Part shown: positions 1-10,857 of the stretch, piece after piece | Layout: each line of letters opens with the position of its first letter | Position numbering within the stretch: position 1 is the first letter of the stretch | Assembly (NCBI RefSeq): GCF_002099425.1 | Contig: NW_018344058.1 | Coordinates: 3,162,001-3,226,000, forward strand | Reading direction: 5' to 3' | From: Phascolarctos cinereus | Taxonomy: Eukaryota > Chordata > Mammalia > Diprotodontia > Phascolarctidae | DNA length: 64,000 bases | The notes under the pieces: model-generated | The model's input: only the letters and a program-made list of their open reading frames with translations | The model's database searches: none | Told to the model about the DNA's origin: nothing | Program-made: the position numbers and the translations under genes

Positions 1-619
1 TCTCCTGTCTTGGAGTTTTACATTAGATTAAACCAAACATTTGTTATGCATAATTTTCCCTACCATGTCTCCATTTCATCCTAATTTTTCTACTTCCTGC
101 AGCCTTTTAAAAAGTATTTTTGTGTCTTCATTTCCTAATCCTTCAACTTCTGTTTTATGCATAAAACCCCTCCCCACCCCCATGATATTTCTTTGTATAT
201 AATTTGTGTGATTTACTACTTTAGATTTTCTTCATTTAGTCTCCGCTCCATCATCATCCTTTACCACAGCCTTTTTGGGGTTTGCCTTTAAGAAAATATT
301 TCTTCCTACAAGTCTTTCAACCTGTATTTCTGTATTCTGAAGGTAACCTCCCAAATGTCACTCTGTTTTAATTTCTCAATAGTAATATATAGGCATTAAA
401 CTGCAAACCAGATCAATGGTCATGTTCAGTCCTCCTGCCACCAGTGGCAAATACATTCATCATCTTCTAACTGACTTTCCCCAGTTGTTCCATAAAATGA
501 GCTCCTACCAGTGCACACTAAAAATGCTAATTAACCCATCTTGCTTTTTCATACCTTCAGAGTACTGTCATTCCTCTCTCTTTCCTTTCTTCAACCACTC
601 CCCGCCCCCCCAACCATCA
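1..619. other. CD302 last intron, no feature recognised
   Basis: T-rich sequence with only short random frames. I looked for CD302 lectin exons on the + strand and saw none. Confidence 0.5.
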
Positions 620-1255
620 AAAGCAACAATAAGCATTTACTAATAGATGGCTTTGTGCCAGGCACTGTCCTAAGTCCTGGGGATACAAAGAAACAAAAAC
701 AGTTCCTGCCTTCGAGGAGTTCACAATCTAATCGGAGAAGCAATGCGTGAACAATTATGTACAAGCAAGAAAAATACAGGGTAAATGAAAGATAATCACA
801 GGGAAAGTGCTAAGATTAAGGAGGATTGGGAAAGCTTCTTGCAGAAAGTCAGGTTTTAGCTGAGACTTAGAGGAAGTCAGAGAAATCAAAAGCCAGAGAT
901 GAGGAAGGAGAGAGTTCAGACATGGAGGATAGCCAGTGAACATCCACAGTCAGGAATTTCTTGGTGGAGGAAGAGCAAGAAGGCCAGGATCAATGGATTT
1001 AACTGGAATAAGGCATAAGAAGACTGGAAAGGCAGAAAGGTGGCAGGTTATAAAGGGTTTTAAAAGCCAAGTAAGATTTCATATTTGATCCTGGAGGCAT
1101 TAGGGACTCACTGGAATTTATTGAATGGGGAGGTAACATGGTCATATCTGCATTTTAGAAAGATCACTTTGATAGCTCAGTGGAGGATAGACTGGAGTAA
1201 GGAGAGACTTGAAGTACGAAGACTAACCAGCAGGCTACTGCAACTCCATTATCAT
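620..1255 (-). repeat. L2 LINE, 3' region, minus strand
   Basis: The + strand shows the reverse of an L2 3' end: GTGCCAGGCACTGTCCTAAG and GGAGTTCACAATCTAATCG. It continues into the reverse of the L2 reverse-transcriptase end (GGTAACATGGTCATATCTGC, AGATCACTTTGATAG, CAGGCTACTGCAA, the last being the complement of the DYCN-coding motif). Heavily diverged. Confidence 0.75.
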
Positions 1256-1434
1256 GAGTCTTCACTTTATTTTTAAACTTATATTCTAGCTTCTCTGGCA
1301 TACTCCTCCCTACATCATAGGATTGGTGTATGGAAAGTGTTTATTATTATTATTATTAAAATACATTGTTTGAATCTATTATTGACAGTATCATGTCATC
1401 TACAGAGCTATAACTCGGTTCAGTTTACAAACCA

Positions 1435-2010
1435 TTTCCCTCATTTCATTTTTACATTATACTTCACTAAAATTTGATATATATTTTTAATTTCCAACTT
1501 TATATCTATTGCTTTATGTAAATATAACTTATGAATATATCCCCCTCCCCAACCTAGCAAGCCATTTCTTGTAAAAGAAAAAAAGAGAGAGAGAAAGAAA
1601 AGAAAAAGAATCAAACAAAAACCAACTAACATATTAATCAAGTTGGACAGTATCATCCACATCTACAATGTGCCATCTCTGCAGAGAAGTAAGGGAAGCC
1701 TTATTTTCTCATTCATTCTCCAGAGGCAAGCTTCTTGGTCATTATAATTATATAGTAGTCATTTTCTTTTTTTTCCCTTCTTTTGTTGTTCTTTTCACTT
1801 ACATTTTTATAGTCATTGTGAATATTGTTTTCCTGGTTCTACTTACTTCATTCTACATCAGAACATCATAACTCTTCCTATGGTTCTGTGAATTCTTTGT
1901 AAACCCAGTAATTCTTATTATTACATTATGTTCATTTTAACCTTTCGTCAATCAATGGCTATCTACTTTGTTTCTAGTTCTTTGTTACCATAAACAATTC
2001 TGTTACTTCC
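1435..2010 (-). repeat. Old L1-type LINE 3' fragment, minus strand
   Basis: The reverse strand reads GTAACAAAGAACTAGAAACA and AATGAAGTAAGTAGAACCAG, matching the marsupial L1 3' segment also seen at 25.4-26.0 kb. Strongly diverged, with purine-rich low-complexity inserts. Confidence 0.55.
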
Positions 2011-2215
2011 TCCTCCCTTCTTTGCCAAGATGGGAGATTATGGGTGTGAAACGTTGTAGATACTTAGACTTGCGGAATATGCTAGCTAGTTTCATTGAAT
2101 TGCTTCCCCCCACCCTTTTTTTTTTAAAAGTCTTTGTTATAAGGGGTGGTTCTCTGGTTAGGGAGGGGAGGAGAGGTATATTTGGAAATAAAGGCGATAT
2201 AAACAAAAGGTATTA
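2010..2215 (+). repeat. L1-like 3' end with A-rich tail
   Basis: A GTTATAAGGGGTGGTTCTC, G-rich GGGAGGGGAGGAGAGG, then an A-rich AATAAAGGCGATATAAAC end resembles the 3' tails of marsupial L1-related elements. Family not certain. It abuts a minus-strand L1 piece, giving a head-to-head arrangement. Confidence 0.35.
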
Positions 2216-2860
2216 ATAAAAGTATTATGATAGGACAGTAAGTATTTTTTAGTCAAGCTCTAATTGGACCTTGTGATTTAAACACCTGTGCAGTTTGTCC
2301 TGCCTGCAAAATGTAATATGAATAAAGATTCAATAATCCTTAAAAATTTTAATTGTTTTTATTCTTTCGTTATTTCAGCATTTGCCATGTCCTTGCCATT
2401 TCTTTTATCCTTTTGTCTTCTCAAAGCACTTCTTTCAAGAACATCATCTATAGCTTCTCATTCATTGCCATTGTAATTTCAATGTCATTGTGTCCTTTCC
2501 TCCTTTGATAACTCTTGGTTTCTTCCAATTTGTTTCAAGTATTAAATTATCTTTACCCCTCCTTTATTTCACTTTTGAAATCTGGGTTCCATGAACACTA
2601 GATATATTCTCCCCTCCATTATTTTGTCTACAGACTCTTCTCCTTTTTTTCTTCTAGAGACTTCAGACAAAGCTATTTTGAAACAGCCAGTCTCCTTTTT
2701 CTCAGTAAGAGATCTCTTATCCCTTCTGTTTTCCTGTTGTACCACTTAATCACCCTTAGGTCCTTTACTCATTTTCCTTTTCCTACCACCCCAACTTCAA
2801 CTTCATCATCTTATCTCTTTTCTTCCATCTGCTCTAGGAAACTCCCTATTGCTCTCTTCC

Positions 2861-3139
2861 TCATTTTAGGGCCCCAGAAGACTTCCCTACATTCTGTTGG
2901 GCAGATATTTCCAACATCATTGTTCCTCTTACACTTTTGTTGTGGGCTTTTAGAACAAGACCAGTTTCTCTTTTACTATGATATGTTGTTGGACAATTTG
3001 CATAAACATGGCCTTTACTATCACAAAGATTACACAGTTTTCTTTTATATGGGAGGCAGTTGTATTCTTGGTCTTGACTTTCCACTAGTTTCCTTAATTT
3101 CTGTATTTGGTGGCTTGAGTTGCTACATATGATGTTCAT
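2861..3139 (-). pseudogene. Fossil open frame with one CCHC zinc knuckle, origin unknown
   Basis: A 92-residue minus-strand frame contains CNLCDSKGHVYANC, a perfect C-x2-C-x4-H-x4-C zinc knuckle, flanked by basic residues (KRK before, CPTTYHSKRE after). Such knuckles occur in host RNA-binding ZCCHC proteins and in gag-type proteins of retroelements; I cannot tell which. No introns or promoter are seen, so it is more likely a remnant than a working gene. Confidence 0.35.
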
Positions 3140-3310
3140 AGGATCATAGATTCAATGCTCAAGGAATCTGAGGTGATTTAGTCTGACCTCTCATTGTATA
3201 GATGAGGAAACTGAGGACTAGAAAAGTTAAGTTCCTGATCTAAGGTCAATGTGGAAGATTTGGGATTTGAATCCAGGAAATGGTTTGTAAGGTCCCTTCC
3301 ACTTCTAAAC
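3140..3310 (-). repeat. MIR SINE, minus strand
   Basis: Reverse-oriented MIR motifs: ATAGATGAGGAAACTGAGG, then GGGATTTGAATCCAGG. Confidence 0.7.
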
Positions 3311-3364
3311 TGATGGTTCAGTTTTCTTCTGCCTGCAAATTCTGTGCTCTTTCCTTTTTTTCTT

Positions 3365-3440
3365 TTTTCTTTTTGGTGATGCAATCGGGGGTTAAGTGAC
3401 TTGCCCAGGGTCACACAGCTAGTGTGCTCTTTCCATTGTA
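3365..3440 (-). repeat. Marsupial CORE-SINE fragment, minus strand
   Basis: GGGGTTAAGTGACTTGCCCA followed by GGGTCACACAGCTAGTGTG is the reverse of the conserved 3' part of the WSINE-like elements elsewhere in the window. Confidence 0.6.
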
Positions 3441-3499
3441 TTATGATCTTTGATAGACCTCCCAGTCTTCCCCTGTTTCCTTTCTGTCACAAACCACTC

Positions 3500-3720
3500 A
3501 ACACAAATAAAGGGCATTTCGTTTTAACAAAAGTCCTATGAGGTAGGATGAGCGTTATTATTTCCATTTGACAGATAAAGAATAAGTGATTTCCCTCCTC
3601 TCCTCCCCTTCTCCCCATCTGCTCACAATGATACAAATAGCGGCAGAGCTGAAACTAGCCTCCAGGTCTGTAAACTGCCAAGTCCAGGTCTCTCTGTATA
3701 GTCATACTATCCTGTTTATG
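3500..3720 (-). repeat. MIR SINE, minus strand, diverged
   Basis: Reverse MIR order: ATTTCCATTTGACAGATAA, ACAAATAGCGGCAGAGCTG, then AAACTGCCAAGTCCAGGTC. Confidence 0.5.
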
Positions 3721-3827
3721 GGTCAGGCTTCTACTTTAAATTCAATTTGAAGGTATTTATTAAGCACTTGTAATGTCAATGGCACTAGGCTAAGCTCTAC
3801 TTTGAACTTTTAGTGGATATATGTGTG

Positions 3828-4476
3828 TGGGATGACACTCAAATTAAAGAACACACAGAGGTATCCAAGGAGAAACAGAAAGTTAATTTATTATTATTAT
3901 ATCAAACCTCTAGATTTGGGAGTCCCTCCACCAGAATACTCTGATGAAAGGAGACACAGACAGAAGCAAAGGACCTGATTATATACCCTAATGGGCAAAT
4001 TCCCCCCTCCCACCAACTGGCCAATATTTGGCTCACATTCTTAATGTCCATAGAAACTGAAGACAAAACAATGAACACAATATACATATCTATATTTCTT
4101 AGTTTGCTGAAGTAATACCAAAGAAGCAATTAAAGATGTGCAGTCAAGCTAGACACTGTACTGTGTAGCCAGGTCACCATGACTGAAATATAGCAACAGG
4201 TGCATCAACAAAATACAGGGGGTGCTTCTTCAGGAGTTTCAGGCTTGGCAAACTTTAACTACTTAACAATGGCATGGGGGGGGTACTTGGGGTTGAATTC
4301 CCGTAAATCAGGTGATTTCTAGTGAATCGAAACTTAGGCCTGTCAGGCTGCTATGCCTGCCTTGAGTCTAATATAATTTCTATTTATTCTTCTAAGAAGT
4401 TTTCACGGGACCCTCATCCCACTCAGACTTGTCCCAAACCTTAATTACACTGAGGAGTCTTCACTGCGACATCCCA
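3828..4476 (-). mobile_element. Solo LTR of an endogenous retrovirus-like element (fossil)
   Basis: About 650 bases bounded by a short inverted repeat, TGGGATG at one end and CATCCCA at the other, giving the TG...CA ends of an LTR. Read on the - strand, an AATAAA-type signal lies about 70 bases before the 3' end, as in an R/U5 region. No internal coding part is adjacent, so it looks like a solo LTR. The word ATATGTG lies just outside both ends and may be a decayed target duplication. Family unassigned; old by its degeneracy. Confidence 0.5.
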
Positions 4477-4479
4477 TTC

Positions 4480-5384
4480 ATATGTGTTTCCCCTTATTTA
4501 AAGGGAAAATTTTGAGGCCTAGATACATACAAACATTAAAAAATGTTAGTTATTAAAAACTGTCATTACTTTATCACATATGGACCATGCTAATATATTT
4601 CACACTAGCAAATGGCAACCCCACTTTTTCCTTCCCCCCTTTGCCCTCAGCTTATGGTGCCTTTTCTTTAGGTATTGCCACTGCTAGATTAAAAGTTTTT
4701 AAGAAGCCACCATCAGGATTCTATGTGAGTTTGGCCCACACCTTCCCTATCCTTTACCTAGGGTTAGAATCAAAAAAGGACAAAGAGCAAACACAAAAAG
4801 CAAGCCATCAGACCCCGAAGGTGGACATTTTAGACCTTTTTTTTTCTCTAAGGGATAAACATACACGTTTGTTTTTACATTTCAATAGCTCTGTGAAGTC
4901 CATTCCATGCGGCAGGTGATAAGATAAACTCAGCTTCTCTTCCTATGCAGCTCTTGTTCTGGTCCTCCATTGGGAGGCCGCCCAATGAGTTTATAGCCTT
5001 TCTCTAGTTAGTAAGTTTGGAGGGCACTCTAAAACTAACTGCTTTACAATTCTAGCCATTGAATTTAATGGAACTCATTTAATGGAACTGATTCCTGGTT
5101 AAGAAGAAAAGCTCTACTAACCCCAGTGGAACATTTCAAAAACATCTGGATCAATTTAGAATGTAAAAGAATTATCTCTGAAAACTTAGAAACTGCACTG
5201 CTTTAAAAAAAAAACCTGTTTTCTTAATGTTAGTGGTAATTGCCTTAGACTATATTAGAATGATAAAAAACCACTCTCCCAACCTGCTTAAATCTTTCAT
5301 TAAAACATTTTGGCATTTAACCAGTGGCCCCTAAGGAAGGCTCAGGAACTGCTCAAAAATACTATATTGTGGCTTATGTTCCTC
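4480..5384. other. Intronic/flanking sequence, nothing recognised
   Basis: AT-rich sequence between the solo LTR and a MIR. No exon, repeat family or structured RNA recognised. Confidence 0.4.
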
Positions 5385-5585
5385 ACCTGGGATCATAGAA
5401 CTTTAGAGCTGGAAGAGATCTTAAAGATTATCTAGCTCCAATCACTCCATTTTTACATATTTAGAAACTGAAGGCCTAACAGGGGAAGTAATTTGCCTAA
5501 GGCCACGCAAGTGATATTGCCTAGACCCAAACCCAGGCCTTCTGACTTTAAATCCAATGCTCTTTGCATTATGAAAGAAGGTCTT
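5385..5585 (-). repeat. MIR SINE, minus strand
   Basis: GATCATAGAACTTTAGAGCT, GTAATTTGCCTAAGGCCACG and CAATGCTCTTTGCATTATG follow reverse MIR order. Confidence 0.75.
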
Positions 5586-6074
5586 CAAGGAAATATTTCT
5601 CCTAGTAGCTTTTTATTATCACCAAAACCTGGCCATTACTGGCATGAATTTACAAGTAGCCACGAAAGCCGTTTAAAAAACATAAAATACACAAGCTATC
5701 ATCATTATGCAAAAATAAGTGCACATACAAGAAAGTTGTAGGGGGTAGACACCCAGATATCTTCTGTGCCTTTGGGTCTTTTTCTGCCATTTATGACTCT
5801 TAGTCTTCAGTGCAACTAAACTAACTTGCAAACCAATCCTCTTAGATTTAGCTAGCTAGATGAATTATCTCCCACAAAGATGGGAGTACTTGGTTTGCAA
5901 AAGTTCTAAGAACTACATACTTGCACATTTTGACAAAACTTTTTGAACACAAAGCTGCAAAAGTTACCTGTAAAGAATCCAGAGAACCAAAACTTTGTTT
6001 TACCATCCTTGAAAAGTGGTTTTTCTCCCAGCCAAGAACAATTTAACAATAATTACAATTGATAATTATAAATA

Positions 6075-6290
6075 TTAGTTGATATTTATATACCTTTTAC
6101 TATGTGCCACACATTGTGCTAAGCACTTTACAACTTTCTCATGTTATGCTAATAATCTTGGGAGATTAGGTGTTTTATTATTTCCATTTTTACAGATGGG
6201 GAAAACTGAGGCAAAACAGGTTAGGCGACTTGCCCAGGGTCACACAGATAGTGTCTGAATTTGAACTCATGTCTTTCTGACTCCAGGCCC
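6075..6290 (-). repeat. MIR SINE, minus strand, long copy
   Basis: TGTGCTAAGCACTTTACAA, TTTTACAGATGGGGAAAAC, GACTTGCCCAGGGTCACAC and TTCTGACTCCAGG occur in reverse MIR order over about 215 bases. Confidence 0.8.
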
Positions 6291-6759
6291 AGGAATCTTA
6301 AGATATGACCTGGGTTCAAACCCAAACTTCCTAATCTGTAAAATTAGGAAGATGATCTAAAAGATCCAATCTGGCTTTCAATTACGTAACTTTATGTCTC
6401 TATAATCCCTAAAATGAAATTACTTACCCACGGTCATACAAGTATTAAATCATGTTCAATAATATGCCAGAAAAGCAAACTGTGAAGTCTCCAATTATAA
6501 AGTAATAACTAATTATATGGGTAATATTCATGGGTAATGAGCAGGTTTGGCACAGATATTAAAGTTAAAAAGAGCTTAGGCAAATACTTGGAAGATGGGC
6601 TGAAATATCAATATTGTGGGTTTTTCCTTGTGTGGATAAATAAAAATCTGGCCATTTAAGAGGCTAATAAAAGTTGATGAGAGTAATAAATGTAGATTTT
6701 CTAATAATTTCATTAACTTATGGCAGTTCAGTGATATTCCATGAAAACAATTATCCCCA

Positions 6760-7214
6760 TAAATGGGAGGGCAGGATAGGATTAAGGGAAATAGAGTTAG
6801 TTTTTCACAACATGTCTACTATGGGAGCGTTTTGCATAACTGAACATGTACAACCTACATGGAGTTGCTTGCCTGTTCAGTGAGGACGGGTGGGGAGGGA
6901 GGAAGAGAAAAAATCTGAAACCTAAAGTTTTAAAAACATGTTTAAAAAAAATGTTTTCACATGCTCCTGGGAAATAAGAAATACAGGAAATGGGGTACAG
7001 AAGTCTATCCTGCCCTACAGGAAAATAGGAGGGGAAGGGGATAAGGGGGGGTGGGGGTGGAGATAGAAGAGAGGACAGACTAGGGGAAGGGATATTCAGA
7101 ATGCATGCCATCTTGGGGTGGGGGGAGGGGTGAGATGGGGTGAAACTTTGGAACTCAAAAACTTGTGGAAGTGAATGTTGAAAACTAAAAATAAATTTAT
7201 ATTTAAAAAAAACC
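6760..7214 (+). mobile_element. 5'-truncated HAL1/L1-type 3' end with perfect target-site duplication
   Basis: The G-rich 3' UTR type characteristic of marsupial half-L1 elements (GTTAGTTTTTCACAACATG, GTTTTGCATAACTGAACATG, AATGCATGCCATCTTGGGG, GTGAATGTTGAAAACTAAA) ends in a degenerate A-rich tail. The 12-base word CAATTATCCCCA flanks it exactly at 6748-6759 and 7215-7226. A perfect duplication and A-rich tail are the signature of L1-machinery insertion. The element carries no coding part. Confidence 0.85.
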
Positions 7215-7564
7215 CAATTATCCCCAGGAACAATGGAAAAGGAACATAGTGGGTATGAGAGCATGCAGCATATAACCAGAGGAACTTCAAAGAATAGGAG
7301 CAGAAGAGGTTATCAGGAAATATATGATAGGAAAAGATGGGCTGGTCACTTCAAGAGCAAAAGGTGATAGGCAGACAGCCAGTGTTCTGTTAGTGTCCTT
7401 AGATTAGTTGAAATACAGGATGGCCTCTGGCACTTCTGGTGAACTCCTTATGGTGAAATTATGGGTCTCACAAGATGGGTAGGCACAGAGGGATTATAAT
7501 CTGCCATCATTGTAGTACACACACAAATCCATGAGATCACAGATCCACGAGTGTTTGACAGTTT

Positions 7565-8035
7565 AGATGGCTTTAGAACTCAATCATTAAGTGCTTCTTA
7601 TGTGCCAGGCACTTTTAGATGTGGGGAATACAAAGAAAAAAAAAATCAAATAATTCATGCCTTCAGTTATTCTACATTCTGTCAGGGTAGACAACAGAAC
7701 ACATATAGGATAATTTTGGTAAGGAAGCACCTGGGAGAACTGATGAAGTCCTCATGTAAGTGAGCTGAGCTTTGAAGGAAAAAGGGAATCTAGGAGGTGG
7801 AGGAGGAGGGAGTACATGGGGTACAATCTGTGCAGACAGTAAGATAGATGGACTGTCTCATGATAAGAATATGAAGGCCAGTTTGGCAGGGCCACACAGT
7901 GCATGAAAAAGAATAACGTACAGGGAGGCTGGAAACGTAGGCTGGGGTTAGGTTGTAAAGGGCTTGAAATGCCTAGACATTTGTATTTGACTCTTGAGGC
8001 AACAGGGAGCCACAGGGGTTTACTGAGCAGAATGT
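7565..8035 (-). repeat. L2 LINE 3' region, minus strand
   Basis: ATTAAGTGCTTCTTATGTGC and CAGGCACTTTTAGATGTGG followed by reversed L2 body motifs (GCCAGTTTGGCAGGGCCACA, GGTTGTAAAGGGCTTGAAA, GGCAACAGGGAGCCACAGG). It ends about 150 bases before the CD302 exon. Confidence 0.75.
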
Positions 8036-8185
8036 TTATTGGTTTATTGGTCAGACATATGCTTTAGGAAAATTTCTAGAAATGCAAAACTTAGCTGGCA
8101 CCCCTTAACCAACATTTCTTAACTACTGAAACTTGGACAGTTTGGTCCCTAACATAAAATTTTTCTTTTTTTTTTTCCTTTACAG

Positions 8186-8382
8186 ATAACCACATTTTAA
8201 TAACAGCATTGGTGATTGCCAGCACTACAATCCTGATAATTATAGGAGCAGTAGCTTGGTTCCTCTACAAAAGAAATCTAACTTCGGGCCTTACAAATAC
8301 AGCTTACACAACAGCACCTCAACTTCCTTATAATGATGAGTGCATTTTAGTAGATGCAGAAGAAAATGAGTATGTTGCTTAA
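8186..8382 (+). CDS. CD302: CD302 (CLEC13A) last coding exon: transmembrane segment and cytosolic tail
   Basis: CD302 is a single-pass C-type lectin-like receptor of macrophages and dendritic cells, linked to endocytosis, adhesion and migration. This exon follows a long pyrimidine tract and a TTTACAG acceptor ending at 8185. Its first two bases finish a split Asp codon, and it then encodes 64 residues to a TAA at 8380-8382. The translation opens [12 protein letters not shown], runs through one hydrophobic membrane span of about 23 residues, a WFLYKR stop-transfer and a tail with [13 protein letters not shown] and an acidic EENEY close to the end. From memory, human CD302 has NHILISALVIAS, APQSPYN and EENEYPVQFD, so identity is clear, while the marsupial tail ends slightly earlier (EENEYVA). 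The lectin-domain exons must lie upstream; I did not find them in 1-8185. The gene converges on MARCHF7, as in human. Confidence 0.93.
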
Positions 8383-8562
8383 TTTCAATAAGTATTAATA
8401 CTTTCAGGTGTAGATATCAAAAGCAGTGTTTTGAACAGCAATCCAAATGTAAGCTTCTAAGACTTGAAAAGTTTTTTTAATTACACAATCATTTTTCTAC
8501 TTATGTATGACCAAAAAAAAAATTATTCCTGCATAATGTTGATCATACTGGAAACAAATCCC

Positions 8563-8593
<31 letters not shown>

Positions 8594-8630
8594 CTTCAAA
8601 ATAAAACAATAGGTTAGAATTGGGAGAAGC
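8383..8630 (+). other. CD302: Start of CD302 3' UTR with candidate polyadenylation signal
   Basis: Non-coding sequence follows the CD302 stop. It contains a (GT)13 microsatellite (8563-8588) and an AATAAA at 8600-8605, the first canonical polyadenylation signal after the stop. Other AATAAA words occur much further on (around 11336 and 11825), so longer 3' UTR isoforms are possible. No transcript evidence is available. Confidence 0.5.
8563..8588 (+). repeat. (GT)13 microsatellite in CD302 3' UTR
   Basis: Uninterrupted GT dinucleotide run. Confidence 0.97.
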
Positions 8631-8715
8631 CTTAGAAATCATCTAGTGCAATACCCTCATTTTTCAGATGAGGAAAATGAGACAGGGGTGAAGTACTTTG
8701 GTCAGTCGCAAAGCC
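8605..8715 (-). repeat. MIR SINE fragment, minus strand
   Basis: AAATCATCTAGTGCAATACC and TTTTCAGATGAGGAAAATG in reverse MIR order. Further reversed MIR-like pieces follow at about 8940-9010 and 9090-9270. Confidence 0.6.
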
Positions 8716-9515
8716 ATGGTTGCTCACTTGACAAGGGAGATACTCAAGCTGTATGTATAGCTAATGCAATTGTAGTTTACGTAAAATATTAAATATTACA
8801 AACGATGGTTATGAAAGTAATGAAAACATTCTGAACCTCTTGTATCCAAATACATATTTTCCTTCAAAAGTAGTCGCCATGGGACCTATTTATAGATATG
8901 ACATATACAATATATATGCTCTTGGGCTATACACTACAGGTACTAAATAACAAAACTGAGATTTGAACCCAAGGCCTCTGACTTCAAATCCTATGTTCTT
9001 TCCATTAAATCAGTTCACAACACATGCAAGAAAATCAGTCTCATCACTTAACACACTGATTATTTCTCTACTCATTTTATTCACAAGGAATATAGACTGA
9101 GATAGGGATGAGACCTTAAGAGGTTTATTTCATCCCCCTCATTGTTACAGATGAAGAAATGCCTGCCAAGACATTCCGAGTTGCACTTCACAGGTAAGAA
9201 GCAGTCAAAATTTGCAGCCAGGAGTTATCTTTAAAACCAATGCTATTTCTAATATATCACTGTGCTGCATAACATTTAGCTGTTTCCAAAAATTAAAGAA
9301 CAAAAATATGCCACTGAAGACAAAAGAATGAGACTGTATGCTCTGAAGGAAATAACCCCAAAATTTTAAGAGATGACAGGATTGTTAGATTGTATTTAAC
9401 TTTCCAAGACTGTCTGTCTACTTTGAAGGGTTCAAGTTATGTGGATAACTGCTGGGGCAGGTGAACACTGGTATCCTATTAGTTCAGGTTTGATTTGGGG
9501 ATGGAAAGAAGTACC

Positions 9516-10065
9516 TGAAAAGTCACTGAGCAGTTAACAAAAGGTTTATTTTGCCCAAACACAGCAAAGATACAGCAGAACTTAGCAACCTTGGGCACAC
9601 TCTTATCTTCATATGGAAATGCCAGCAGGGAGGTATGGTGACTTGTATGGTCTTCAGACAGGTAGTTGGTCAGAGGGGCTCCAATTCCTCATAGGGTGGG
9701 ACTTTTTGCTCTCTTAGGCAGCTGCATTAAGGAAGACTGGGGCCAATCAGGTCCTGGGGAAAGCTTTATTGCCTTTTTTAAGAAAACTAATCCTTGCTGT
9801 AGGTATCTGGTCCTGTCACACATGCCTAACTTTCGGTATTCTCCATTATGAAATGTGTAACCATTATGAAATGTGTAAATCCCATTTACTCATACTATTT
9901 TTTTTTTACTGGCTTATACATAAACTAACATTTACAATTTAAGCTTTCATTTAGCTCATAAATTGACCCAACCAAATTCCATTTACTAATTCCATTGTTT
10001 TTTACCCCATATATATAAGCTAATACAAATTAGGCTTTCATTTAGCCCATAAAATTGACCCAACA
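9516..10065 (-). mobile_element. Second solo LTR, with internal tandem duplication (fossil)
   Basis: About 550 bases. On the - strand it runs from TGTTGGGTCAATTTTATGG to a 3' part with AATAAACC and an end in TTTTCA, so TG...CA. Near the 5' end a segment of about 90 bases is present twice: CATTTAGCTCATAAATTGAC near 9950 and CATTTAGCCCATAAAATTGAC-like sequence near 10040. The flanks AGTACC and AGTATG may be a decayed target duplication. No internal region is attached. Family unassigned. Confidence 0.5.
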
Positions 10066-10484
10066 AGTATGTATAGAGCAAGCACTTAGCGCTGGTCAGT
10101 GCTGTAACAAGTAGTCCTGGCAGTTTTTATTGACTTGAGTTAGCATAAGAAAAAAAACGAAGGTTACATGAGTTAGTGGGAGAGCTACTACATTAAAATA
10201 TTAATATTTCATTTTGGTGAAGCCACAGAGACTCCCCTACCCTTCCTGGTTATTGCCAATTCCCGTTCATTCCCCTTGTGAAGGCATGTATATAAAGTCT
10301 ACAGAAGTGGGAAGGATAAAGAGAAAATTCTGTCTGGCTATTGATATGGCCCATATCATGGTGGTTTTTCCTCTCCAGCTTCTTGGACCAGGGTTTATTG
10401 ATAGCATCCAGGGTAAATCAGAGGTCAGAAAAACATGAACCTGCAGTTTCACAACACTTACTCGACCCACACAACCAGAACCTA

Positions 10485-10620
10485 TGCCCTTAGGCAAAAG
10501 TTCTTAACCTGGGGTCCTTACCTTAAAAAAAAGTATGTATGTGTGTATACATATATACGTTTTGATTTATTGGAATAACTATTTTCACCGATGACTGGTT
10601 TCCTTTGCAATCTTAGACTA
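10485..10620 (+). repeat. Unassigned old interspersed repeat
   Basis: AAAGTTCTTAACCTGGGGTC and TGGTTTCCTTTGCAATCTTA resemble a widely dispersed mammalian repeat that I cannot name. Confidence 0.35.
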
Positions 10621-10857
10621 TCAGCTGTTTCTTGAACTCGACATTCCATCTGTTCAGTATAGTCATACAAACCATCTCTGACGCCCAGAACATACTCCAC
10701 CTCAATCTCTCAGAACCCATGCCCTTCTTTCCAGGTTCAAGTCAGTCAGATGGCATTCTCTTGATTCCCCCACCCCGCCAAAAAAAAAATCTAAGAATCA
10801 TGTATATAACAGGAAAGGCCCCTAGAAACTTATCTGTTCTAATCCTCTCATTGTATA

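Noticed and set aside
2737-3132. 131-codon plus-strand frame
   Set aside because: Pyrimidine-rich sequence opposite the zinc-knuckle frame; no recognisable domain or coding signal.
6797-7264. 155-codon minus-strand frame, Pro/Ser/Phe-rich
   Set aside because: It lies across the G-rich 3' UTR of a HAL1/L1 element on the opposite strand and is a composition artefact.
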